From a bacterium (GTDB lineage Bacteria > Planctomycetota > J058 > JAJDCP01), in contig JAUIEM010000096.1 in the NCBI GenBank assembly GCA_030428695.1, positions 1-26,345 on the forward strand: a stretch of DNA of 26,345 nucleotides, in the 5' to 3' direction. Positions within the stretch are counted from its first letter, which is position 1. The number at the start of each line of letters is the position of its first letter. Both the position numbers and the translations under genes were made by a program. Below the pieces are notes generated by a model. It was not told the origin of the DNA, made no database searches, and saw only the letters and a program-made list of their open reading frames with translations. Positions 8,510 to 14,944 of the stretch are shown here, in pieces.

Positions 8510-9316
8510 TTGAGAAGACGCACACCCCGCACGCGAGGCCTGGCGGCGGTGCTGGTCGCCGTCGCCCTGCTCGGCCTGCCCGCGCCCTGGAAGATGCGGG
8601 CGCAGGAGGCCCTGCAGCGCGGGCTCGCGAAGTTGACGCCGACGCCCACGGCCCCGCCCCCGGACAGCCTGCGCCTGCGCTGCGCGGCCCTCGAGGCCCG
8701 TTGCGCCTGGCTGGCGGAGGAGCTCGTCCGCGAGCGGGAGGCGCGCGCCGCCCTCGAGGGGCTGCGCGCCGCGCTGCCGCCGGAGGAGGCGCCGCGGGTG
8801 CGCAGCGCGCGGGTGCTGCTGCACTCCGACCCGGCCTCGAGCTTCCGCCGCGGCTGGCTGAGCGTCGGCAGCCTCGACGGCGTCGCCGAGGGAGACCTGG
8901 TCGTGCGCGGCGACGTGCTGCTCGGGCGGGTGATCGCGGTCACGACGCGGCGCTGCCAGGCGATGTGGCTGACCGACCCGGACTTCCGCCTGCGGGCCCG
9001 GGCGACGCCGACGGGCGCGTCCGGCAAGCCCCTGCGGGGGGTGGTGGCCGGCGACCTCGACGGGCTCCGCCTCGAGCTGCTCGAGCATCCCGAGGCGGTC
9101 GTCGGCAGCCCGGTCCTCAGCGAGCCGGCCGGCTTCCGCTGCGGCTACCCCTTGCGGGTCGGCACGGTCAGCGCGGTCGAGCACCCGCTCGAGCAGCCGC
9201 TGCCCCGCGTCGCCATCGAGCCCGCGCTGCGGCCGGAGAGCCTGACGCTGGTCGAGATCCTGCCGCCGCGGGCCGCGCTGACGCCGAGCGCGGACATCCC
9301 CTGGTCCCTGCGGTGA
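8510..9316 (+). CDS. mreC: Rod shape-determining protein MreC
   Basis: MreC is the periplasmic scaffold of the elongasome that links MreB/MreD to PBP2 and RodA. The 268-aa protein has one N-terminal membrane helix (residues about 9-25, LAAVLVAVALLGL), a helical coiled-coil region (50-90), and the two-barrel MreC domain: DPASSFRRGWLSVGSLDGVAEGD, LGRVIAV, WLTDPDFRLRAR, RGVVAGDLDGLRLELL, GSPVLSEP and YPLRVGTVSAV. The start is assigned to a TTG because AGGAG lies 9 bp upstream and the membrane helix follows directly; no ATG or GTG in frame gives a full-length protein. A TTG start implies low translation (inference). It opens a four-gene operon with 16 bp to mreD. mreB is not adjacent. Confidence 0.88.
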   Translation: MRRRTPRTRGLAAVLVAVALLGLPAPWKMRAQEALQRGLAKLTPTPTAPPPDSLRLRCAALEARCAWLAEELVREREARAALEGLRAALPPEEAPRVRSARVLLHSDPASSFRRGWLSVGSLDGVAEGDLVVRGDVLLGRVIAVTTRRCQAMWLTDPDFRLRARATPTGASGKPLRGVVAGDLDGLRLELLEHPEAVVGSPVLSEPAGFRCGYPLRVGTVSAVEHPLEQPLPRVAIEPALRPESLTLVEILPPRAALTPSADIPWSLR

Positions 9317-9332
9317 GCGAGAGGGGAGGCCG

Positions 9333-9776
9333 ATGCGCGGGCTGGCCGTCGCGATCCTGAAGTTGCTGCTCGCCGTCGAGGTCGGCTGGGCGCTGCGCGA
9401 CATCGTCGAGCCCGGCGTGCCGATGCTCGCCGTGCTCGTCGCCTGCTCCGCCGCCTCCGGCAAGGTGCGGCGGGCGGTGCACCTCGGCTTCTGGGCCGGG
9501 CTGCTGCAGGACGGGCTGAGCTGTACGCCCCCCGGCAGCTTCGCGAGCCTGTACGCCGGGGGCGCCTGGCTGCTCGCCCAGCTCGCCGCGGACTGGCAGG
9601 CGATGCGCGGCCTCCTGCAGGTCGGCTTCCTCGCCGCCCTGCTCGGCGGGGAGCTCGGCATGCACGGCATGCTGACCGGCGTCTTCCCCGGCTGGCGCTG
9701 GGAGCCTTTCCTGTGGGGGATGCTCGGCATCCCGCTGGTGCGCGGCTGGGATCTGTTCCTCAAGACGGAGGCCTGA
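9333..9776 (+). CDS. mreD: Rod shape-determining protein MreD-like
   Basis: This is a small integral inner-membrane protein of 147 aa with about four or five hydrophobic segments and a conserved-type loop, GFWAGLLQDGLSCTPPGS, matching the G-x-x-x-DLLSG-x-x-G signature region of MreD. MreD works with MreC in the elongasome. The ATG has GGGGAGG about 3 bp upstream. It sits between mreC and mrdA with 16-bp and 1-bp gaps, which is the strongest support because MreD proteins are poorly conserved. Confidence 0.85.
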   Translation: MRGLAVAILKLLLAVEVGWALRDIVEPGVPMLAVLVACSAASGKVRRAVHLGFWAGLLQDGLSCTPPGSFASLYAGGAWLLAQLAADWQAMRGLLQVGFLAALLGGELGMHGMLTGVFPGWRWEPFLWGMLGIPLVRGWDLFLKTEA

Positions 9777-9777
9777 C

Positions 9778-11946
9778 ATGTTCCGCGCCCGCCTGGTCTC
9801 CCTGGCCTGCCTGTTCCTCCTGCCCCTCGCGCTGATCTTCGGGCGCCTGTGGCACGTGCAGGTGCTGCACGCCGACGAGCTGCGCGACGCGGCCGCGGAC
9901 GCCCTGCAGCGGGTGCGCTTCTACCCGGGCCGGCGCGGGAGCATCCTCGCGGCCGGCGGAGAGGTGCTCGTCTCCGACCAGCCGACCTTCGACGTGACCT
10001 TCCGCCTCGCCGAGCTCGACCCAACGATCCTGCCCGCCGGCTGGCTCGCCCACTACCTCGAGCTGCCGAAGCCGGACGTGCGTCGCCAGCTGCTCGCGGG
10101 GGGCGGCTTCGTGCTGCGCGTGCCGGCGGAGGAGAAGCCGCTCCTGCTCGCCCGCCTGCGGCGGCGGATCCCCGCCCTCGAGGTCGACGCCGACACCCTG
10201 TCGCTCAACCCGGAGCTGTGCGGCCAGCTCGGACGCAGCCTGGCCCTGCTCGCGGAGCTGTGCGGGGAGCCGCGGGCCGCCCTGGAGGAGAAGGTCGAGC
10301 AGCGCCTCCTGCGCATCTGGGAACGCGACAAGGTCATCGAGCGGCGCATCGGGCTGAGCAGCCCCTACATCCTGGTCCGCGGGCTCGAGGCCGAGGCCGC
10401 CTGGACCGTCGCGGAGCGGACCGCCGCCCTGCCCGGCATCGCGGTCGAGACCCACCTCGAGCGCCGCTTCCCCCAGGGTGAGCTCGCCGCCCACGTGCTC
10501 GGCTTCCTCGGCCGCCTCGACGGGGGGGACGTCGCGCGGCTGCGCGGGGAGAACAAGCGCGAGGGGCTGATCCTCGAAGACCGCCGCCACCACCTGTCCG
10601 GCCTGGAGGAGTTCGTCGACATCCGCGGCGAGGCCCACTTCATGGATGACGCGATCGGCAAGACCGGGCTCGAGGCCCTCTACGAGGAGCGGCTGCGCGG
10701 CCGGCCCGGCGCCGAGTGGGTCGAGATGGCGCGGGGAGAACGCGTCACCGCCGTGCTCGATGCGGTCAAGCCCGAGCCCGGACAGGACCTGCACCTGCAC
10801 CTGATGCTGCCGGTGCAGCGCGCGGCCGAATCGACCCTCGCCCAGCAGGTCGACAAGCTGTGGAGCGGCCGCAAGGACAGCCGGCACGCCGAAGGCGGCG
10901 CCGCGCTCCTGATGGACGCGCGCACCGGCGCGCTGCGGGCGGTGGCGAGCTACCCGAGCTTCTCGCCGATCACGCGCCAGGCCACCGACCCTCTCGCCGG
11001 CCTGCTCGGGCCGCGCGCCGCGTTCATGAACCGCGTCAGCGGCGCGACCTACGCGACCGGCTCGGTGTTCAAGGTCTACACCGCCTACGAGGCCCTGGCC
11101 CGGGGGACCCTGGCGCCGGGCCGGCGCATCCTGTGCCAGAACGCCCTGTTCCCGTCCACCCCGAACCGCTGGCGCTGCCCGAACCACGCCTACGGCCTGC
11201 AGCTCGACGTGTGCGCCGCCCTGCAGTACTCCTGCAACGTGTTCTTCTACACCGTCGGCGAACACTGCTTCGGCCCCGGCGAGCTCGCGGGCGGCGCCCG
11301 CTCCTTCGGCTTCGGCGCGGCGACCGGCGTCGACCTGCCCGGCGAGCGCGCCGGTCTGCTGCCCGACGCGGGCTGGAAGCGCGAGGCCTGGCACCACGCC
11401 CAGCAGCGCTTCCTCGCGGCCGAGGCGCGCGGCGAGGGGCTCGAGGCGGCGGCGGCCCAGAAGCGCTACTGGGACGATCGCTCGAACGCCTGGCTGCCCG
11501 GGGACTCGCGGAACCTCGCTATCGGGCAGGGCGACCTGCTCGCGACGCCGCTGCAGGTGGGCGTCTTCCTCGCCGCCCTCGCCAACGGCGGCAAGGTGCT
11601 CGAGCCGCGGATCGCGGCGCATGTCCCGCCGGCCTGGCGCGAGATCCCGATCGACCCCGGCGCCCGCGCGACGGTGCTGCGCGGCCTCGAGCAGGTCGTG
11701 CAGGCCGGCACCGCGAGCCGCCACGCCCTGCGCGAGCTGCCCTACCGGGTCGCCGCGAAGACCGGGACGGCCCAGGCCGGGCGCGGCACCGACCACGCCT
11801 GGCTGGCCGGCTGGGCGCCCGCGGAGCGGCCGGAGGTGGTGTTCGTCGTGCTGGTCGAGAAGGTGCCCGAGGGCATCCACGGCGGGGAGGCCTGCTCGCC
11901 GGTCGCCGCCGCGATGCTCGAGGCGTACTTCGGAGGGCAGCGGTGA
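9778..11946 (+). CDS. mrdA: Penicillin-binding protein 2 (elongation transpeptidase)
   Basis: This is a class B PBP that cross-links peptidoglycan during side-wall elongation, anchored in the inner membrane with a periplasmic catalytic domain. An N-terminal membrane helix (residues 4-25) is followed by the pedestal domain beginning GRRGSILAAGGEVL. The transpeptidase domain has all three active-site motifs: S429-V-F-K432 in GSVFKVYTAYEAL, S485-C-N487 in QYSCN, and K661-T-G663 in AAKTGTAQ. The 722-aa length is slightly above typical PBP2; the extra residues lie around 540-570 in an Ala/Glu-rich insert. The ATG begins one base after the mreD stop. It overlaps rodA by 4 bp, so PBP2 and its partner glycosyltransferase are probably translationally coupled. 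Confidence 0.96.
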   Translation: MFRARLVSLACLFLLPLALIFGRLWHVQVLHADELRDAAADALQRVRFYPGRRGSILAAGGEVLVSDQPTFDVTFRLAELDPTILPAGWLAHYLELPKPDVRRQLLAGGGFVLRVPAEEKPLLLARLRRRIPALEVDADTLSLNPELCGQLGRSLALLAELCGEPRAALEEKVEQRLLRIWERDKVIERRIGLSSPYILVRGLEAEAAWTVAERTAALPGIAVETHLERRFPQGELAAHVLGFLGRLDGGDVARLRGENKREGLILEDRRHHLSGLEEFVDIRGEAHFMDDAIGKTGLEALYEERLRGRPGAEWVEMARGERVTAVLDAVKPEPGQDLHLHLMLPVQRAAESTLAQQVDKLWSGRKDSRHAEGGAALLMDARTGALRAVASYPSFSPITRQATDPLAGLLGPRAAFMNRVSGATYATGSVFKVYTAYEALARGTLAPGRRILCQNALFPSTPNRWRCPNHAYGLQLDVCAALQYSCNVFFYTVGEHCFGPGELAGGARSFGFGAATGVDLPGERAGLLPDAGWKREAWHHAQQRFLAAEARGEGLEAAAAQKRYWDDRSNAWLPGDSRNLAIGQGDLLATPLQVGVFLAALANGGKVLEPRIAAHVPPAWREIPIDPGARATVLRGLEQVVQAGTASRHALRELPYRVAAKTGTAQAGRGTDHAWLAGWAPAERPEVVFVVLVEKVPEGIHGGEACSPVAAAMLEAYFGGQR

Positions 11947-13046
11947 AGGTCCGGCTCGCGCGCTTCCCGCTCGCCGTCGTGGCGCCGGCGCTCCTGCTGA
12001 TCGCGATCGGCCTGCTCGCGATCAGCAGCGCCGACCCCTACGGCGGCCTGACCCGCGACCAGCTGAAGTGGTTGGCGATCGGCACGGTCGGCTTCCTCGC
12101 CACCGCCCTGTTCCCCTACCGCTGGCTCGCCGGCCTGAGCTATCCGCTGTACGCCCTGCACATCGCCCTGATCCTGACGGTCGCCGTCGGCGGGGTGGTG
12201 CGCAACCACAGCAAGCGCTGGCTCGACCTCAAGGTGATGATGTTCCAGCCTTCGCTGACGATGAAGCTCGCGCTGGTGATGGCGGTCGCCTGCGCGGTCG
12301 CCAGCTCGCGGCGGCTCAAGCGACCGGACGGGTTGCTCCTGCCCCTGTTCCTCGCCGCCTTCCCCGCCGCCCTGGTCAAGATGCAGCCCGACCTCGGCAC
12401 GGCGTTGACCTTCCTGCCGGTGCCCCTGGTGCTGCTCTACGCCGGGGGCGCCCACAAGCGCCACCTGGCGGGGCTGTTCGGCATCGCGTTCCTGTGCCTG
12501 CCGCTGTTGTGGTGCTTCGCGATGGACGACTACCAGCAGAACCGCGTCAAGGCGCTGCTGTTCCCCGACGAACACCGCGCGACCACCGCCTACCAGACCA
12601 CCCGCGCCCTGTACGCCTTCGCTGGCGGGGGGGTGACCGGCCAGGGCTACGCGGAGGGCACCCAGACGCAGCTCGGCTGGCTGCCCGAGGCCCACACCGA
12701 CTTCGTGTTCGCGGTGATCGGCGAGGAGTGGGGGCTGCTCGGGGCGGGGCTGGTCATCGGGCTGTTCGCGGTGCTGCTGCTCGGCATCCTCGAGGTCGCG
12801 CAGAGCACGCGCGATCCCTTCGGACGCCTGCTCGTGCTCGGCATCGGCACGGTGCTCGGGGTGCACATCGTCCAGAACTGCGGGATGAACCTCGGGCTCC
12901 TGCCGGTGACCGGGCTGACGCTGCCCTTCGTCAGCTACGGCGGCTCGTCGCTGGTCAACATGCTCGCCGGCCTCGGGCTGATCGTCAACGTCGCGGTGCG
13001 CCCCCTGCCGGTGTTCGCGTCGGACATCAGCCAGGACCAGGACTGA
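11943..13046 (+). CDS. rodA: Rod shape-determining glycosyltransferase RodA
   Basis: This is a SEDS-family peptidoglycan polymerase that works with PBP2. The 367-aa protein has about ten membrane segments. Signature regions are KMQPDLGTALTF, EAHTDFVFAVIGEEWGLLGA and NLGLLPVTGLTLPFVSYGGSS, all typical of RodA/FtsW; context with mrdA favours RodA. The start is GTG in a GTGA overlap with the mrdA stop, with GGAGG 6 bp upstream; longer readings in this frame run antisense to protein sense inside mrdA and are rejected. It is the last gene of the mre operon; an 87-bp gap with its own promoter follows. Confidence 0.96.
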   Translation: MKVRLARFPLAVVAPALLLIAIGLLAISSADPYGGLTRDQLKWLAIGTVGFLATALFPYRWLAGLSYPLYALHIALILTVAVGGVVRNHSKRWLDLKVMMFQPSLTMKLALVMAVACAVASSRRLKRPDGLLLPLFLAAFPAALVKMQPDLGTALTFLPVPLVLLYAGGAHKRHLAGLFGIAFLCLPLLWCFAMDDYQQNRVKALLFPDEHRATTAYQTTRALYAFAGGGVTGQGYAEGTQTQLGWLPEAHTDFVFAVIGEEWGLLGAGLVIGLFAVLLLGILEVAQSTRDPFGRLLVLGIGTVLGVHIVQNCGMNLGLLPVTGLTLPFVSYGGSSLVNMLAGLGLIVNVAVRPLPVFASDISQDQD

Positions 13047-13066
13047 CCCCGCGCCGAGAACGAATA

Positions 13067-13095
13067 TGGACGCGAGGCGGCCCGATCGCTATGGT
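13067..13095 (+). promoter_or_regulatory. Candidate promoter for the endonuclease III-like gene
   Basis: TGGACG (13067-13072), 17 bp and TATGGT (13090-13095) match the window's promoter pattern imperfectly. A 7-bp inverted repeat, AACGAAT (13059-13065) and ATTCGTT (13101-13107), brackets it and could be an operator for an unknown regulator. Confidence 0.4.
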
Positions 13096-13133
13096 GGGAG
13101 ATTCGTTTCGGCCCGACTGCGCAGGAGTGCCGT

Positions 13134-14621
13134 ATGCCCGCCGCCAGCACGCAGATCCGCAAGGTCTTCAAGAGCCTCAGCGACAAGTACGGTGTGACGT
13201 ACTTTCCCGACCCGGACGGGAGCAAGGCGGCGATGGACACGATCGTCCAGTACCTGTTCGCGGGAAGGGGCTCGTGGACGGCGGCGAAGAAGGGCTTCCG
13301 ACGGCTGCGCGACACCTACGCCGACTGGAACGAGGTGCGGGTCGAGAACCTCTACCAGATCGAGACCCTGCTGCTGCGGGCCAAGCTCCCGATCGAGTCC
13401 GCGCGCGACGTCCGCGCCTTCCTCGCCGAGCTGTATGAGCTGAAGAACACCGCCGAGCTCGAGTGGGTCAAGACCGCGAACGTCGACACCTTCCAGCGCG
13501 TCTTCGGCAAGCTGAGCAAGCCCTGGATCGGGCACTTCCTCGACGCCCTCTACAGGAACCGGCTCAACCTGCCGTGGGATCCGCACACCGAGCGGGTGAT
13601 GGAGCGCCTCGGGCTGTTCGAGGAGAACGAGACCACCGCCAAGCGCAAGCGGGAAGGCACCCAGGCCCGGCTCGCGAAGCCGCGACAGGCCCTCGACCTG
13701 CACCTGATGCTGGTCGAGCACGGCAAGAAGGTGTGCTACCCCGAAGACCCCCGTTGCCAGCGCTGCGAGCTCTTGTCGTGGTGCACCTGGGGCAAGCTCG
13801 ACAAGAAGGACCGCAAGCCGGTCCCGTCCACGGCGCTGCCCGCGCCGGTCGAGGAGGAGCCCGAGGCGCCGGCTGCGCGCAAGGTCTCGAGCAAACAGAA
13901 GGTGTCGGCGAGGCGCAAGGTCTCGGGCAAGAAGCGGGTGTCCGCGAAGAAGTCGGCGAAGAAGCCCGCCAAGGCGGCGGCCGGGAAAGAGGCGGCGAAG
14001 GCCGACCCGAAGCCGAAGGCCGACGCCAGGGCGAAGACCGCGAAGGCGAAGAGCGAGCCGAAGGCGTCCAAGGGAAAGAGCGAAGCGAAGCCGGCGAAGG
14101 CGAGCGCCAAAGAGCCGAAGAAGAAGACCGCGCGGAGCAAGAAGGAAGCGAAGAGCGCGAAGCCGAAGTCCACGAAATCCAGCACCGCGAAGAAGAAGGC
14201 GAAGCCCACTCCCAGTGCCGGGAAGAAGACCGAAGCGAGGGCCGCGGAGAGCGCGGAGAGCGCCCCCGCGAAGCCGAAGAAGGGCGCGAAGTCGGCCAGG
14301 AAGAAGCCGGCGAAGAAGAGCGGGAAGGCGCGCGCCGCCTCGAAGGAGCCGAAAGCCAAGGCCGCGAAGGCCGGCGCGAAAGAGCCGAGAGCCAAGGCCG
14401 CGAAGGAGCCGAAGGCGAAGACCGACGGGAAGTCCGGCAAGTCCACGAAATCCAGCGCGAAGGCCTCCAAGGCCAAGAAGGCCGCGAAGAAGAAGGGCGA
14501 AGCGGCGACGAAGAGCGCGCCTGCGAAGGCGAAGAAGAAGGTCGCCAAGCGCCTGCCGCGCGCGACCAAGGGCGACGCGAAGAAGTCGAAGGCCAAGAAG
14601 GGCGCGACGGCGAAGTCGTAG
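13134..14621 (+). CDS. Endonuclease III-like HhH protein with long Lys/Ala-rich tail
   Basis: Residues 1-220 form a HhH-GPD (Nth/MutY superfamily) core. The aspartate motif is clear: LPWDPHTERVMERLGLF aligns with the family VDTHVxRVxxRLGL, giving catalytic-type D149. The iron-sulfur loop is exact: C201-X6-C208-X2-C211-X5-C217. The hairpin motif LPGVGRKTA is not conserved; the matching stretch is about GKLSKPWIG, with a Lys two residues off the expected place, so the bifunctional-glycosylase lysine may be missing. Residues about 222-495 are low complexity (KKSAKKPAKAA type), like histone H1 or bacterial AlgR3/HU tails, and very basic. Family members excise damaged bases; here binding without lyase activity, or a nucleoid role, is possible (inference). 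The tail is encoded by GCGAAG-type near-repeats with internal duplications (TCCACGAAATCCAGC at about 14169 and 14444). Confidence 0.88.
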   Translation: MPAASTQIRKVFKSLSDKYGVTYFPDPDGSKAAMDTIVQYLFAGRGSWTAAKKGFRRLRDTYADWNEVRVENLYQIETLLLRAKLPIESARDVRAFLAELYELKNTAELEWVKTANVDTFQRVFGKLSKPWIGHFLDALYRNRLNLPWDPHTERVMERLGLFEENETTAKRKREGTQARLAKPRQALDLHLMLVEHGKKVCYPEDPRCQRCELLSWCTWGKLDKKDRKPVPSTALPAPVEEEPEAPAARKVSSKQKVSARRKVSGKKRVSAKKSAKKPAKAAAGKEAAKADPKPKADARAKTAKAKSEPKASKGKSEAKPAKASAKEPKKKTARSKKEAKSAKPKSTKSSTAKKKAKPTPSAGKKTEARAAESAESAPAKPKKGAKSARKKPAKKSGKARAASKEPKAKAAKAGAKEPRAKAAKEPKAKTDGKSGKSTKSSAKASKAKKAAKKKGEAATKSAPAKAKKKVAKRLPRATKGDAKKSKAKKGATAKS

Positions 14622-14643
14622 CGCGCTCAACCCTCCTGCAGTC

Positions 14644-14658
14644 TGGCACGCCGGTTGC
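14644..14658 (+). promoter_or_regulatory. Consensus sigma-54 (RpoN) -24/-12 promoter
   Basis: TGGCACG-N4-TTGC is present exactly (TGGCAC at 14644-14649, TTGC at 14655-14658), with ten bases between the invariant GG and GC and A following. It stands in the gap after the endonuclease III-like gene and points at the 41-codon ORF. Transcription would start near 14670. Sigma-54 promoters need an enhancer-binding activator; a binding site for one was not recognised upstream, where the Lys-rich coding sequence lies. Confidence 0.8.
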
Positions 14659-14666
14659 AACCGGCT

Positions 14667-14737
14667 CTCCTCGTGAGGAGCTCGACAGGCGATCCGAGAC
14701 CCTCACCGGCCGCGAGTCGATCGCTGTTCCCGAGGAG
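14667..14737 (+). promoter_or_regulatory. Possible leader switch: local hairpin versus pairing with the ribosome site
   Basis: CTCCTC (14667-14672) and GAGGAG (14675-14680) form a short hairpin at the predicted 5' end of the transcript. The same CTCCTCG is also fully complementary to CGAGGAG at 14731-14737, the ribosome-binding site of the 41-codon ORF. The two pairings exclude each other, so the leader could control translation (inference). In purine-rich, GC-rich DNA such matches can arise by chance. Confidence 0.3.
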
Positions 14738-14744
14738 AAACGAC

Positions 14745-14870
14745 ATGCAGACCCCGAACCCCTTCCGCTCCGTCAAGCTTCCCGTCCAGACCGGTCTCAA
14801 GGCCGGCCAGCGCCGCGCGAACATCGTCCAGGACTACCCCGCGGTCGGTTTCCAGCCGACGCGCCTCTGA
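14745..14870 (+). CDS. Small basic 41-aa protein under sigma-54 control
   Basis: The family is not recognised. The peptide begins MQTPNPFRSVKL and ends AVGFQPTRL; it is basic (two Lys, four Arg, one Asp), has four Pro, no Cys, no signal peptide and no membrane segment. The ATG at 14745 is preferred over the longer reading from 14655, because the longer reading would start inside the sigma-54 promoter, whereas GAGGAGAAA sits 6-10 bp before 14745. Third codon positions are almost all G or C, as in the neighbouring genes. It is flanked by its own promoter (75-100 bp upstream) and a strong terminator 25 bp after the stop, giving a predicted transcript of about 250 nt. Alternative: the RNA itself is the product and the ORF is secondary. 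Confidence 0.7.
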   Translation: MQTPNPFRSVKLPVQTGLKAGQRRANIVQDYPAVGFQPTRL

Positions 14871-14895
14871 GCTTCACGACCGTGCCCCAGCCATG

Positions 14896-14923
14896 AAGGA
14901 GGCCCCGTCGCGGGGCCTCCTTT
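14896..14923 (+). terminator. Intrinsic terminator of the 41-aa gene
   Basis: This is a perfect 12-bp stem, AAGGAGGCCCCG paired with CGGGGCCTCCTT, with a TCG loop. The stem ends in TT and continues TC, so the U-tract is short. It lies between the small gene and the convergent cupin-HEAT gene, and may also serve the minus strand. Confidence 0.75.
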
Positions 14924-14943
14924 CGCATCGTCTGCCCGAAAGG
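14919..14943 (-). terminator. Second hairpin after the cupin-HEAT stop codon
   Basis: CCTTTCG (14919-14925) pairs with CGAAAGG (14937-14943) across an 11-nt loop. It begins one base after the minus-strand stop at 14945 and shares two stem bases and the T-tract with the terminator at 14896-14923. The two are partly mutually exclusive. It could terminate the cupin-HEAT transcript together with the larger hairpin (inference). Confidence 0.4.
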
Positions 14944-14944
14944 C

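Noticed and set aside
8307..8513. Short 68-codon plus ORF before mreC
   Set aside because: It has no ribosome site, and its composition is Pro/Ala/Arg-rich as in random GC-rich DNA.
4904..10024. A 1706-codon open frame on the minus strand
   Set aside because: It lies antisense to the ASPIC lipoprotein, mreC, mreD and the start of mrdA, whose protein motifs are clear. Its translation is Arg/Gln/Pro-rich low complexity, an effect of high GC.
9760..11880. A 706-codon open frame antisense to mrdA
   Set aside because: mrdA has all three PBP active-site motifs on the plus strand; the antisense product has none.
13463..14896. A long alternative plus frame over the Lys-rich tail (Glu/Gly/Arg-rich)
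   Set aside because: It is a shifted reading of the same GCGAAG repeats, and it does not include the iron-sulfur motif in frame.
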